Assembly (NCBI RefSeq): GCF_001580615.1
Contig: NZ_LHZC01000050.1
Coordinates: 1 to 64,000 of the forward strand
Source of the DNA: Acetobacter malorum
Lineage (GTDB): Bacteria; Pseudomonadota; Alphaproteobacteria; Acetobacterales; Acetobacteraceae
Direction: 5' to 3'
DNA: 64,000 nucleotides
In this document: one piece after another, positions 40,754-49,729 of the stretch
Numbering within the stretch: the first letter of the stretch is position 1
How the letters are laid out: the number at the start of each line of letters is the position of its first letter
Notes under the pieces: model-generated
Databases searched by the model: none
Told to the model about the DNA's origin: nothing
What the model saw: the letters and a program-made list of their open reading frames with translations, nothing else
Position numbers and translations under genes: made by a program

Positions 40754-43675
40754 ATGTCAAAGCGTATGCTGATCGATGCGACGCACGCGGAAGAAACGCG
40801 CGTTGTCGTTATGGATGGAAACAGACTTGAAGATTACGATGTTGAAGCTGCCTCCAAAAAGCAGCTCAAAGGGAACATCTATCTTGCCCGCGTTGTTCGC
40901 GTAGAGCCCAGCCTTCAGGCAGCTTTTGTTGAATATGGCGGCAACCGCCACGGGTTTCTGGCCTTCAGCGAAATCCACCCTGACTACTACCAGATTCCGG
41001 TTGCTGACCGGGAGAAACTTCTCGCCCTGCAGGCTGAAGAAGAAAACCTGATTGACGCAGGCGAATCCGAGTCCGACGAAGACGAGACCGACGCGCAGGC
41101 TTCCACCGCTGAAGATGAGGACGCCAGCTCTGATGCTGACGAGTCCGCCAGCGAAGACGAAGGCCGCCGCCCCTCCCGCCGGAATGATACGCCTGACTAT
41201 GTTGGTGGAGAAACCGACACGGGTGAAGAAGCGCTGATCCAGAAGCGCATTGCCCGCTTCCTGCGCAACTACCGCATTCAGGAAGTCATCCGCCGCCGGC
41301 AGGTTCTGCTGGTGCAGGTCGTCAAGGAAGAACGTGGCAACAAGGGCGCAGCCCTGACGACCTACGTCTCCCTCGCTGGCCGTTACTGTGTGCTGATGCC
41401 CAACGCCCTGCGGGGTGGTGGTGTGTCCCGCAAAATTACGTCTGTGCCTGACCGCCGCCGCCTGCGTGACATCATCTCCGGCCTTAACCTGCCGCGTGGC
41501 ATGGCCATGATTGTCCGCACCGCTGGCGCGCAGCGTCCGGGGCCGGAAATTACGCGAGACTGCGAATATCTGCTCCATCTGTGGGACGATATCCGGGACC
41601 TGACGATGCAGTCCGTCGCGCCGGCTCTGATTTACGAGGAAGCAAGCCTCGTCAAACGCGCCATCCGCGATGTGTACACGCGTGAAGTCAGTGAAATTCT
41701 GGTGGATGGCGAGCATGGCTGGAAAGCCGCGCGCGACTTCATGCGGATGCTTATGCCGCAGCACGCAGAAAAAGTCCGACTGTGGAACAAGGAAAGCCAG
41801 CCGCTCTTCACACATTACCATGTGGAAGGGCATCTGGACGCCATGCTCTCCCCGGTCGTGTCTCTGCGCTCCGGTGGCTATCTGGTTATCAACCAGACCG
41901 AAGCTCTGGTCGCCATTGACGTGAACTCCGGCAAAGCGACCAGCCAGCGCAATATTGAAGAAACTGCTTTCCGCACCAATCAGGAAGCAGCGGATGAAGT
42001 GGCCCGCCAGCTGCGGCTGCGTGATCTGGCTGGGTTGATTGTCATTGACTTTATTGACATGGAATCCCGCCGCCACAACAGCGCGATTGAACGCCGCCTG
42101 AAAGATGCGCTGCGCCATGACCGTGCGCGCATCCAGATGGGTTCGATCTCTCACTTCGGTCTGCTGGAAATGTCGCGCCAGCGGCTGCGGCCTTCAGTGG
42201 CGGAAGCCGCGTTTACACCCTGCCCGCACTGCCAGGGCACGGGTATGGTCCGTGGCATTGAAAGCTCTGCACTGCATGTGCTGCGTGCGGTGGAAGAAGA
42301 AGGCGCACGCCGTCGTGCTTCCGCCATTACCGTGCATGTTGCCGCAGAAATTGCGTTCTATGTGCTGAACAACAAGCGCGACTGGCTGGCTGAAATTGAG
42401 CAGCGGCATCAGATGGAAATTCTGTTTGAAGCCGACGCCACGCTGCCTGTGCCGGAAATTCGCATTGAGCGCCGCCAGCCGCCCAAAGCGAACCGCAACT
42501 ACGCGCCGCTGCCGCCGGTAGAAAACGCCGTGGTGGACGTCACACCGGAAGAAGCAACACCGGTTGTGGCAGAACAGGACACGACGCCCCGCGCCGAAGT
42601 TCCGGCTGCTGCCGTTGAAGCTAGCGCTGGGGAAGACGAACCGCGCCGCCGCCGTCGCCGCCGTCGCCGTCGTGGCAACGGGAACCGTGAAGAGAACGGG
42701 GCAGCCGCTCAGACGCCTGCAACGGAAGAGCAGGTTGCTGCCGCAGCACCTGCTGAGGCTGAAGGTAATCTGATCCCCGGCCGTCGTCGCACCCGCCATT
42801 CCCGCGTGCGCCCGACGGAAACGGACGCACCGGAAATCCGGGTTGCTATTGAGGAAGGTCCGGCTCCGCAGCCGCGCCGCCCGACATGGCAGGGTCCGAC
42901 ACCGGCGAACCCGTTTGGTGGCAGCCTGGACATTTTCGATCTGATCGAAAATTCCACCATGGAAGCCGCGGAAGCGGAAAAAGCGAAGGCCTCCAAAGCA
43001 GTAGCAAAGCCGGAACCTGCCAAAGCAGTTCCAGTGGCGGCACCTGCGGCAGCAGAAGAGCCGAAAGAGGTTGAAGCCCCGGCTGACGAGGCTCCGACAG
43101 CTGAAGCAAAACCGGCCCGTAAACGCCCGGGACGTCGTCGCAAAGCTGCGCCTGTAGCGGAAGAGGCTCCGGTTGTTGCTGACGCTGAGCAGGCAGCCCC
43201 TGCTCCGGCAGAGACTGTGGTGGAAGCCGCGCCAACTGCTGACGCCCCGGTTGCCGAGGAAGAGGCTCCCAAACCGCGCCGCCGCCGTGCTACGCGGAAA
43301 AAGGCTGAAGCAACGGCTGACGTTGAAGCGCCCGCTGAGGACGCAGAGGCTCCGGAAGAAAAATCCAAGCCTCGCACACGCCGCCGCGCAACCACGCGCC
43401 GGAAAACTGCGACGGCAACGGACGACGCTTCAACAGCGGCACCGCAGGATGAAACAGCGGACCCCGCTGCGGAAAAACCTGCACCGCGCCGCCGTCGGGC
43501 GGCAGCGAAAAGTGCTGCTGCAACCAGCAAAAGCGCCCCGGCTGAGGCTCAGGACGCCAGTGCTGACAAGACGCCAGCCACGGAGGACGCACCGGACGCG
43601 TCCATCGTGCAGCCGATTGTCATTGATGACGAGAAGCCCGCCCCCAAGCGCCGCACGGGCTGGTGGCGCCGCTAA
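40754..43675 (+). CDS. rne: Ribonuclease E
   Basis: A 973-aa endoribonuclease E. It starts MSKRMLIDATHAEETRVVV. The S1 domain (about residues 36-155) contains a long acidic insertion of Glu/Asp/Ser (about residues 97-140), the usual alphaproteobacterial form. The catalytic half has LVAIDVNSGKATSQ and LIVIDFIDMESRRH, with the two metal-binding aspartates 43 residues apart, and the Zn-link CPHCQGTG near residue 491. The C-terminal ~400 residues are Ala/Pro/Glu-rich with several Arg patches (a run of ten arginines near residue 635), the disordered degradosome scaffold, ending RRTGWWRR. Confidence 0.97.
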   Translation: MSKRMLIDATHAEETRVVVMDGNRLEDYDVEAASKKQLKGNIYLARVVRVEPSLQAAFVEYGGNRHGFLAFSEIHPDYYQIPVADREKLLALQAEEENLIDAGESESDEDETDAQASTAEDEDASSDADESASEDEGRRPSRRNDTPDYVGGETDTGEEALIQKRIARFLRNYRIQEVIRRRQVLLVQVVKEERGNKGAALTTYVSLAGRYCVLMPNALRGGGVSRKITSVPDRRRLRDIISGLNLPRGMAMIVRTAGAQRPGPEITRDCEYLLHLWDDIRDLTMQSVAPALIYEEASLVKRAIRDVYTREVSEILVDGEHGWKAARDFMRMLMPQHAEKVRLWNKESQPLFTHYHVEGHLDAMLSPVVSLRSGGYLVINQTEALVAIDVNSGKATSQRNIEETAFRTNQEAADEVARQLRLRDLAGLIVIDFIDMESRRHNSAIERRLKDALRHDRARIQMGSISHFGLLEMSRQRLRPSVAEAAFTPCPHCQGTGMVRGIESSALHVLRAVEEEGARRRASAITVHVAAEIAFYVLNNKRDWLAEIEQRHQMEILFEADATLPVPEIRIERRQPPKANRNYAPLPPVENAVVDVTPEEATPVVAEQDTTPRAEVPAAAVEASAGEDEPRRRRRRRRRRGNGNREENGAAAQTPATEEQVAAAAPAEAEGNLIPGRRRTRHSRVRPTETDAPEIRVAIEEGPAPQPRRPTWQGPTPANPFGGSLDIFDLIENSTMEAAEAEKAKASKAVAKPEPAKAVPVAAPAAAEEPKEVEAPADEAPTAEAKPARKRPGRRRKAAPVAEEAPVVADAEQAAPAPAETVVEAAPTADAPVAEEEAPKPRRRRATRKKAEATADVEAPAEDAEAPEEKSKPRTRRRATTRRKTATATDDASTAAPQDETADPAAEKPAPRRRRAAAKSAAATSKSAPAEAQDASADKTPATEDAPDASIVQPIVIDDEKPAPKRRTGWWRR

Positions 43676-43689
43676 AGCAGGACTGAGGA

Positions 43690-43720
43690 TAGGGGGCATG
43701 GTCTTTGGGCCTGCCCCCTA
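43690..43720 (+). terminator. Stem-loop after rne
   Basis: TAGGGGGCA (43690-43698) pairs with TGCCCCCTA (43712-43720), 15 nt beyond the rne stop. There is no T-tract, so it may act as a 3' mRNA stabiliser or factor-assisted terminator. Confidence 0.55.
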
Positions 43721-43806
43721 ACTGCTTCCTGCCTCTTTTGGCCATCGGCCACGTATGGTAGGTAAGGCCTTCTTAAAACAGACCTGCCCGCCCCACCGGA
43801 GTTTTC

Positions 43807-44556
43807 ATGACCGTGCCCCAGCCAGATCTTCAGCCCGAGCGTTCTTCCGGAGCGCAGGACCGGGGCCCTCTGGTTCTGGCCCTGCCTAAAGGGCGGATCC
43901 TGAAAGCCGTCACACCGCTCCTTGATGAAGCGGGGATGGCACCCTCCCCCGATTGTCTGGGCGATGACAGCCGTAAGCTGCGCTTCCCGACCCAGAATCC
44001 CAATCTGGATGTTGTTCGCGTCCGCTCGTTTGATGTAGCCACTTTTGTCGCCTCCGGCGGCGCGCATGTTGGCATCTGCGGCGCAGATGTGCTGATGGAA
44101 TTTGACTACCCGGAAATTTATGCCCCGCTGGATCTAGGCATTGGTGGCTGTCGCGTGTCCGTTGCGCAGCCTTCCAGCCTGCCGCATGACCCGCAGGAAT
44201 GGGCGCGGTGGTCCGAGGTCCGCGTTGCGACCAAATACCCCGCCATAACCCGTCGCTTTTTTGCAGCGCGCGGCATTAACGCCAATATCGTGCATTTGCA
44301 TGGCGCGATGGAACTGGCCCCCATGCTGGGGCTTTCCCGCCTGATTGTGGATCTGGTGGATACCGGCTCCACCCTCCGTGCCAACGGGCTGCGGGAAGTG
44401 GAAACGATCACGCACATCACCAGTCGACTGATTGTAAACCGTACGGCCCTGAAAACCCGCCCAGAAGAAATCAGCGCGATTATCAACGGCTTTCGCAGCG
44501 CGATGGAAGCCGCTCCTTCCGCCGCCCAAAAGATCAAGGCAGAGCAGTCTTCATGA
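43807..44556 (+). CDS. hisG: ATP phosphoribosyltransferase catalytic subunit
   Basis: First step of histidine biosynthesis, joining ATP and PRPP. The 249-aa protein is the short form lacking the C-terminal ACT-like regulatory domain, so it should need the HisZ partner, not seen in this window. LALPKGRILKAVTPLL opens the fold, VGICGADVLMEFDYPEIYAPLDLGIGG lies centrally in parts, and LIVDLVDTGSTLRANGL is the PRPP loop. It has a ~20-residue N-terminal extension. The ATG of hisD overlaps its stop (ATGA). Confidence 0.94.
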   Translation: MTVPQPDLQPERSSGAQDRGPLVLALPKGRILKAVTPLLDEAGMAPSPDCLGDDSRKLRFPTQNPNLDVVRVRSFDVATFVASGGAHVGICGADVLMEFDYPEIYAPLDLGIGGCRVSVAQPSSLPHDPQEWARWSEVRVATKYPAITRRFFAARGINANIVHLHGAMELAPMLGLSRLIVDLVDTGSTLRANGLREVETITHITSRLIVNRTALKTRPEEISAIINGFRSAMEAAPSAAQKIKAEQSS

Positions 44557-45866
44557 AACGGCTAGACACACGTGACCCCGGTTTTGAGGCTGATTTCGCC
44601 TCGCTTCTGACAGCCCGTGAAGAACAGGGGCAGGAAGTTCATAAACCTGTTGCGGAGATTCTGGCCTCAGTGCGCCGGGATGGGGATGCCACCCTGTGCG
44701 CCCTGACCGAGAAGTTTGACCGCCTGCCGCTTACGCCTGCCCAGCTGGCTTTTAAAGCAGACGAGATTGCCAAAGCCTGCACACAGGTCAGCCCGGAGCT
44801 AATGGCGGCTCTGGATGTTGCCGCTACGCGCATTGAATCCTTCCACAGAGCCCAGATGCCGTCGAATGTTCGCTATACGGACGATGTCGGTATGACGCTG
44901 GGCATGCGCTGGATCGCGCTGGATGCGGTCGGACTGTATGTGCCCGGCGGGAAAGCGGCCTACCCCTCCTCCGTGCTGATGAACGCCATTCCGGCGCGTG
45001 TGGCAGGTGTGCAGCGGCTTGCCATGTGCGTGCCCACACCGGACGGCGTGATCAACCCGCTGGTGCTGGCAGCAGCGCATCGGGCTGGCGTGACGGAAAT
45101 CTACCGCATTGGCGGCGCGCAGGCTGTGGGTGCCATGGCGTTTGGCACACAGACCATTCGCCCTGTGGACCGCATTGTCGGCCCGGGCAACGCCTTTGTG
45201 GCGGAAGCCAAGCGGCAGGTGTTTGGCCATGTGGGTATCGACAGCATTGCCGGTCCGTCCGATGTGGTGGTGATTGCCGATTCGGCCACAGACCCACGCC
45301 TGATTGCGCTGGATCTGCTGGCACAGGCCGAGCATGATGAACTGGCTCAGGCAACGCTCATCACGCCGGATGCAGCCTTTGCCGATAAAGTGACGCAAGC
45401 CGTCACAACCGAGCTGAAGACGCTGACCCGCACCGCCATTGCCGGCGCCAGCTGGGAGCGGAACGGCGCGGTTCTGGTCGTCAAAGATCTGGACGAAGCG
45501 GTGGCTCTGGCCAACCGTCTGGCCCCGGAACATCTGGAACTGATGGTGGATGATCCGGAAGCCCTGTTTGCCAAGGTACGGCACGCGGGCGCGGTTTTCC
45601 TTGGCCGGTTCTGCCCGGAAGCTGTGGGCGATTATGTAGGCGGCCCGAACCATGTGCTGCCCACCTCCCGCACCGCGCGCTTTGCGTCCGGCCTGTCTGT
45701 TTTTGACTTCATGAAACGGACAACCTTCCTGGCCGGCGGCCCCGACGCCCTGCGCCGTATTGGCCCGGCAGGGGTCGCTCTGGCACAGGCCGAAGGGCTA
45801 GAAGCGCATGCGCTGAGCATCTCTGCCCGGCTTGATGCGTTAGACCAAACCACGCCTAACGCTTGA
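44553..45866 (+). CDS. hisD: Histidinol dehydrogenase
   Basis: Oxidises L-histidinol to histidine in two NAD-dependent steps. The 437-aa zinc enzyme has LYVPGGKAAYPSSVLMNAIPA, YRIGGAQAVGAMAFGT, DSIAGPSDVVVIAD, LLAQAEHDELAQATLIT with the Zn/catalytic His and Gln, RLAPEHLELM and GPNHVLPTSRTARFASGLSV. Length is standard. It is coupled to hisG by overlap. The other his genes are not nearby. Confidence 0.97.
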   Translation: MKRLDTRDPGFEADFASLLTAREEQGQEVHKPVAEILASVRRDGDATLCALTEKFDRLPLTPAQLAFKADEIAKACTQVSPELMAALDVAATRIESFHRAQMPSNVRYTDDVGMTLGMRWIALDAVGLYVPGGKAAYPSSVLMNAIPARVAGVQRLAMCVPTPDGVINPLVLAAAHRAGVTEIYRIGGAQAVGAMAFGTQTIRPVDRIVGPGNAFVAEAKRQVFGHVGIDSIAGPSDVVVIADSATDPRLIALDLLAQAEHDELAQATLITPDAAFADKVTQAVTTELKTLTRTAIAGASWERNGAVLVVKDLDEAVALANRLAPEHLELMVDDPEALFAKVRHAGAVFLGRFCPEAVGDYVGGPNHVLPTSRTARFASGLSVFDFMKRTTFLAGGPDALRRIGPAGVALAQAEGLEAHALSISARLDALDQTTPNA

Positions 45867-45936
45867 CCGAACCGGCTCCCTCACCCATATCTGCACATCC
45901 AACCATAACGAGGCTTAAAAATGAACGAAGGACGCC

Positions 45937-46155
45937 ATGTCTAAAGAAGACATGATTGAATTCAGCGGCACGGTTACAGAACTGCTGCCCAACGCGATGT
46001 TCCGGGTGAAACTCGACAACGAACATATGATTCTGGCCCATACCAGCGGCAAAATGCGCAAGAACCGTATTCGTGTTCTGGCTGGTGACCGGGTGAATGT
46101 CGAAATGACACCGTATGACCTGTCCAAAGGTCGTATTACCTTCCGCTTCAAGTAA
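45937..46155 (+). CDS. infA: Translation initiation factor IF-1
   Basis: A 72-aa S1/OB-fold factor that binds the ribosomal A site. The protein is essentially canonical: [20 protein letters not shown], then [19 protein letters not shown] and [19 protein letters not shown] precedes the ATG. It is followed by maf 5 nt later and so heads an infA-maf-RNase G-like-yacG unit. Confidence 0.98.
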   Translation: MSKEDMIEFSGTVTELLPNAMFRVKLDNEHMILAHTSGKMRKNRIRVLAGDRVNVEMTPYDLSKGRITFRFK

Positions 46156-46159
46156 GACG

Positions 46160-46792
46160 ATGGCAGCATCCGGGCCGGATGGCACGGAGAACGGAGGCCG
46201 CCCTCACTTTGTGCTGGCGTCCGCATCGCCCCGCAGGCTTGACCTTTTGCGTCAGGTCGGGCTGGTGCCAGACCGCGTTCTCCCGGCTGATATTGATGAA
46301 ACCCCAGCCCGGACAGAACTGCCGCGCCCCTACGTGCGCCGCATGGCCATGGAAAAAGCGAACGTGGTTGCTGCCAGCCTGAGCGAACCGGCTCTGGTGC
46401 TGGGAGCGGACACGGTTGTTGCTCTTGGGCGACGCATCCTGCCCAAAGCAGAAAACCGTGAGACCGCACGCGCCTGCCTGGAACAGCTTTCCGGCCGCCG
46501 CCATACGGTGCTGACCGCCCTTTCCGTTATTCCCTCTGCTGGCTGGCCGGAAGGCCACCGGGCCGAACGGGTTGTGGAAACGGCCGTCACATTCTCCCGC
46601 ATGACTTCCCATCAGATTGAAAGCCTGCTGGATCAGGGCGACTGGCAAGGCAAGGCGGGTGGCTATGCGTTGCAGGGCCATGCTGCGGCTTTTATCCGTT
46701 TTGTCTGCGGCAGCGCCTCCGCCGTTATTGGCCTGCCCTTGTTTGAAACGGCCCAGCTTTTGCGTGGCCAGCCGGGCCACTGGCTGGCGTGA
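46160..46792 (+). CDS. maf: Maf-family nucleoside-triphosphate pyrophosphatase
   Basis: A 210-aa house-cleaning pyrophosphatase that removes modified or non-canonical NTPs. VLASASPRRLDLLRQVGL is the Maf signature (SASPRR), followed by VLGADTVVALGRRILPKAEN and GGYALQGHAAAFI. The start at 46160 is immediately after infA; it adds a short Pro/Gly-rich leader before the fold. The stop overlaps the next start (GTGA). Confidence 0.93.
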   Translation: MAASGPDGTENGGRPHFVLASASPRRLDLLRQVGLVPDRVLPADIDETPARTELPRPYVRRMAMEKANVVAASLSEPALVLGADTVVALGRRILPKAENRETARACLEQLSGRRHTVLTALSVIPSAGWPEGHRAERVVETAVTFSRMTSHQIESLLDQGDWQGKAGGYALQGHAAAFIRFVCGSASAVIGLPLFETAQLLRGQPGHWLA

Positions 46793-47874
46793 GCGTGTAT
46801 CTGCGCCTCGCCACCTATCCCGGCGAACTGCGCATTGCCGTTACCCAGGACGACACTCTGCTTGATTACGCACTGTGGCGTCCTGCCGCACCAGATGGTG
46901 TGGATGATGTCTATCTGGGCCGCATCAGCGCGCATGCCCCCGGCATGGGCGGGGCCTTTGTGGATCTCGGAGGGGGCGTAAGTGGCTTCCTGCCTGACCA
47001 AAAGGGCTCAGATGCTCTCACGGAAGGGCAAACCCTCACCGTGCGCGTGGTGCGGGCTGCGCAGGGCGGCAAAGGGGTTCGGCTAAAACCGGAAAAAGCT
47101 CCCGCGACTCTGCCCGCTAAACCGGGCCTGATCAGCCGCGGCCCCACGCCACTGGACCGTCTGGCCGCCCGGTGGCCGGATGCGAGGATTGTTGTCGATT
47201 CCCCGGCTGCGGCGGCTTGCCTCCCGGTCGCTTTGCGCCCGCGCCGCCAGCAGGAACTCCAGCCGTTCCCGGAAGAGATTGCCCACGCCTGCACGGCACT
47301 CGAAGAACCGCTTATCAGCCTGCCCGGCGGCATGCAGGCCAGCATTACGCCCACGCCCGCTCTGGTGGCCATTGATATGGACGCGTCCCCGGCCAAAACG
47401 GGCTGGCCTAAACAAACCGCACAGTTTGCCGCCAACCGGGATGCCCTTCCGGCTCTGATGCGCCAGATTCGCCTGCGCAATCTCTCTGGCGCGATTCTGA
47501 TTGATCCTGCCGGACTGGCCACACGCAAGCGGCAGGCGCTTCTGGAGCCTGTAAAAGCGGCTCTGCAGGATGATCCGCTCCGCCCCCGCTGCCTTGGCAT
47601 TACCGCGCTGGGGCTGGTTGAGCTGGTACGGGCACGGATTCACCCATCTCTGCCAGAACTTCTCTCATCTGCGCATGGGCAGGCGCTGGCTGCGCTGCGC
47701 CACCTTGTCACGCAGGAAACGGAAGCGACCGTTCTGCGGGGCGGTCTTGGCCTCATCACCGCACTGGAACAGGACCCGCAGGCTCTGGCAGACTGTATCT
47801 CTCAACGTGGCAAACCTTTGAGCCTCCAGCTTGACCCCGCCCTGCCTGATTTTTTCTGGACGACACACGCATGA
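46789..47874 (+). CDS. Shortened RNase E/G-family protein
   Basis: A 361-aa relative of RNase E/G. The N-terminal S1-like part is kept ([29 protein letters not shown]), and the DNase I-like part has [12 protein letters not shown] and [13 protein letters not shown]. The two aspartates that bind metal in RNase E (D303 and D346 of E. coli) are conserved with the same 43-residue spacing, but the Asn305 position is Asp and the IDFIDM motif is IDPAGL. There is no Zn-link CPxC and no C-terminal scaffold. Activity is therefore uncertain. It sits between maf and yacG, overlapping both, as in many alphaproteobacteria. Confidence 0.85.
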   Translation: MSVYLRLATYPGELRIAVTQDDTLLDYALWRPAAPDGVDDVYLGRISAHAPGMGGAFVDLGGGVSGFLPDQKGSDALTEGQTLTVRVVRAAQGGKGVRLKPEKAPATLPAKPGLISRGPTPLDRLAARWPDARIVVDSPAAAACLPVALRPRRQQELQPFPEEIAHACTALEEPLISLPGGMQASITPTPALVAIDMDASPAKTGWPKQTAQFAANRDALPALMRQIRLRNLSGAILIDPAGLATRKRQALLEPVKAALQDDPLRPRCLGITALGLVELVRARIHPSLPELLSSAHGQALAALRHLVTQETEATVLRGGLGLITALEQDPQALADCISQRGKPLSLQLDPALPDFFWTTHA

Positions 47875-48053
47875 GCAAAAACAGCACCTGCCCCGTCTGT
47901 GGCGCGCCAACCCAGGCCGCCACCCGCCCCTTCTGCTCCCAGCGCTGCGCGGATATTGACCTCGGACGCTGGTTTTCCGGGCAGTATCGCATCCCCGGTC
48001 CGCCGGCTGATGAAGAGAATCTTGAAAAACCTGAGATAAATGACGAAAGGTGA
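47871..48053 (+). CDS. yacG: DNA gyrase inhibitor YacG
   Basis: A 60-aa zinc-binding protein. Four cysteines are arranged as CPVCGAP and [12 protein letters not shown], followed by the family WFSGQYRIP. YacG binds GyrB and blocks DNA binding. ATGA overlap with the RNase E/G-like gene; tRNA-Phe follows 55 nt later. Confidence 0.95.
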   Translation: MSKNSTCPVCGAPTQAATRPFCSQRCADIDLGRWFSGQYRIPGPPADEENLEKPEINDER

Positions 48054-48108
48054 CTTGATCTCCCTCCCCTCCTGCGATACATGCTCTCTCACGCCGCAAG
48101 GCTGCGGT

Positions 48109-48184
48109 GCCCAAGTAGCTCAGTTGGTAGAGCATGCGACTGAAAATCGCAGTGTCACTGGTTCGATCCCGGTCTTGGGCACCA
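48109..48184 (+). tRNA. tRNA-Phe (GAA)
   Basis: A 76-nt tRNA with acceptor GCCCAAG/CTTGGGC, D-arm with AGTTGGTAGAGC, anticodon loop CTGAAAA (GAA), T-loop TTCGATC and encoded CCA. It follows yacG. Confidence 0.97.
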
Positions 48185-48368
48185 TTTTTCCCCTAAAAAT
48201 TTAAACGCTATTTCTGGTTTGGTTTAGACCGCCTCAGATTGCGTATGCTGTATGAGGCTGATGCTCTTTGAGCACTCGGCCCCTTCTGCATGCGGTCGTG
48301 CTGCCGCACCCTATTGGCCTGAAAACACATCCTTTTTCCATTTTATTCTGCCTGCTTTTTCCGCTTTT

Positions 48369-48427
48369 GCACTTATCCCCAGATTCTGCGGATGGCTGCG
48401 GGGGTAAGCTTGTGGATAAGCAGTACA
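48369..48427. repeat. Inverted DnaA-box element, copy B
   Basis: Matches copy A (27242-27300) at 52 of 59 positions with no gap. It has TTATCCCCA and the exact inverted box TGTGGATAA. A further near-box TGTCGATAA (one mismatch) lies just beyond it at about 48432-48440, absent from copy A. It is in the ~590-nt gene-free gap between tRNA-Phe and yggT. The rest of this gap shows only a small hairpin near 48499-48518 and the yggT terminator; no ncRNA is recognised. Confidence 0.75.
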
Positions 48428-48705
48428 GGCTGTGTCGATAACCCTCAGGCCAGCGTTACCTTACAAGATTGTCTCAAAAATAATGCATCTCAGATACCGT
48501 TTACGTTGGAAAACGGACCTGCGTTGCGTTCCTGGACGAGGATTAAACCGATAGCTGTAAGTGAGGGTGTCAGAAACGATGCTCAGACAACGACAAGCTG
48601 TTTGCCGCTTCGGTTTTTAACCGGACGAATATCCCCTAGTCTTACAGGTAGGTGCCGAGATCGCAGGACTTGTTGAGAATGCGCACACCAACAAGGTCGC
48701 TGCCG

Positions 48706-48764
48706 GGTTTTTTATCAAATAAAAAACCAGTTGGGTTCGTGCTCCAGCTTTGCGGGCACGAACC
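48706..48764 (-). terminator. yggT terminator region
   Basis: On minus GGTTCGTGC (48764-48756) pairs with GCACGAACC, followed after a short spacer by T6. A second AT-rich stem GGTTTTTTAT/ATAAAAAACC (48706-48728) follows. It lies 15 nt beyond the yggT stop. Confidence 0.75.
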
Positions 48765-48778
48765 TTCTGTATGGCTTC

Positions 48779-49084
48779 TCAGCGATAAATCAGGGTTCTG
48801 AAAAGGCTGACCAGCACCGGCTGCACCACATACTGGATACCCAGCAGCACAACCATGGGGCTGAAATCCACGCCCCCCAGTGAGGGCAGAATACGGCGCA
48901 CAGGTTCGAGAACCGGCTCTGTCATCCGGTTGAGGAAAAGGCCCACTTTCCAGACCAGCGGTTTCCGGCTGTCCAGAATGCCAAACAGGCAGAGATTAAT
49001 GAAAATGCAGGACAGGATCAGGATCCAGCAATAAATCTCTAACAGGCGCATCAACACTGAAAAAAGAACAAACAGCAAGAACAC
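48779..49084 (-). CDS. YggT-family membrane protein
   Basis: A 101-aa inner-membrane protein with two hydrophobic regions (LLEIYCWILILSCIFINLCLF and SPMVVLLGIQYVVQPVLVSLF) flanking the conserved LFLNRMTEPVLEPVRRILP motif of YggT. The family has been linked to cell division, osmotic response or secretion; its role here is not known. It lies alone between two tRNA genes. Confidence 0.9.
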   Translation of the reverse strand: MFLLFVLFSVLMRLLEIYCWILILSCIFINLCLFGILDSRKPLVWKVGLFLNRMTEPVLEPVRRILPSLGGVDFSPMVVLLGIQYVVQPVLVSLFRTLIYR

Positions 49085-49145
49085 TTCTCCACAACACAGG
49101 GGGTAAGAGCTGGCTTTACCAGACCTCAGGCCGCTACAATACAGC

Positions 49146-49174
49146 TTGACACCGTCTTGATAAGCCCTTTAGAT
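49146..49174 (+). promoter_or_regulatory. tRNA-Ala promoter
   Basis: TTGACA (49146-49151), 17 nt, TTAGAT (49169-49174), then the tRNA starts 18 nt on. A consensus -35 with a fair -10. Confidence 0.7.
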
Positions 49175-49191
49175 CCCAGACTTATACAGGC

Positions 49192-49267
49192 GGGGCTATA
49201 GCTCAGATGGGAGAGCGCCTCGTTCGCAATGAGGAGGTCAGGGGTTCGATTCCCCTTAGCTCCACCA
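49192..49267 (+). tRNA. tRNA-Ala (CGC)
   Basis: A 76-nt tRNA. Acceptor GGGGCTA pairs with TAGCTCC (one G-U). Anticodon stem CCTCG/TGAGG encloses TTCGCAA, giving CGC, which reads GCG. CCA is encoded. Confidence 0.96.
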
Positions 49268-49313
49268 CCCGCCTTTATAATCCCCTGATTTTATTCATTA
49301 AATTTCCTGAGAC

Positions 49314-49339
49314 TGTAAACTTCGCTCTGCAAGTTTACA
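49314..49339. terminator. Hairpin after tRNA-Ala
   Basis: TGTAAACTT (49314-49322) pairs perfectly with AAGTTTACA (49331-49339) over 8 nt. It lies 46 nt after the tRNA and 112 nt before the molbindin gene. It lacks a T-tract; it may end the tRNA transcript or act as an operator. Confidence 0.45.
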
Positions 49340-49450
49340 CCTCCATGCTCTACGCCGGCCATGAGCACCTGCTGTTTCAGGCGACACTTCCCCGAATTGC
49401 GAACTAGTCCCTATAGTCGCAAGGGATAGAAGCCTGAGGAGGATCATCTG

Positions 49451-49660
49451 ATGAAAATTAGCGCACGTAACCAGATTACCGGTAAGATTGTCGCCATTCA
49501 GCCGGGGGCCACAACCTCCCATATCAGTCTGGAACTGCCGGGCGGCACGGTCATGATGGCATCCATCACCAATGAAGCCGTGGCCGATCTCGGCCTAAAA
49601 ATTGGCCAGCAGGCAACAGCACTCATCAAGGCGTCTGATGTCATGATCGGTGTTGAATAA
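49451..49660 (+). CDS. Molbindin (single Mop/TOBE domain protein)
   Basis: A 69-aa single-domain Mop protein that binds molybdate/tungstate as a hexamer in the cytoplasm. MKISARNQITGKIVAIQPGA and VMMASITNEAVADLGLKIG with TALIKASDVMIG are the classic molbindin sequence. GAGGAGG precedes the ATG at 10 nt. No mod transport or moa genes are adjacent, so it stands alone. Confidence 0.93.
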   Translation: MKISARNQITGKIVAIQPGATTSHISLELPGGTVMMASITNEAVADLGLKIGQQATALIKASDVMIGVE

Positions 49661-49687
49661 ACAGCTGACCATTTTTTGACGTCTATC

Positions 49688-49722
49688 AGCGGCATGTCCC
49701 TTCAGGGTCTGCCGCTTTTTTC
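49688..49722. terminator. Terminator between molbindin and GT2 genes
   Basis: AGCGGCA (49688-49694) pairs with TGCCGCT (49710-49716), with extra inner CCC/GGG pairing, followed by T6. It ends the molbindin transcript and lies just past the convergent GT2 stop. Confidence 0.85.
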
Positions 49723-49729
49723 TGCCTTT

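Noticed and set aside
42194-43530. Long antisense frames opposite the rne C-terminal half
   Set aside because: They are shadows of the Ala/Arg/Glu-rich rne coding sequence in GC-rich DNA with no independent gene signals.
48185-48705. Structural ncRNA (RNase P, SRP, 6S, tmRNA) between tRNA-Phe and yggT
   Set aside because: None of the signature sequences of these RNAs is seen; only the DnaA-box element and small hairpins are supported.
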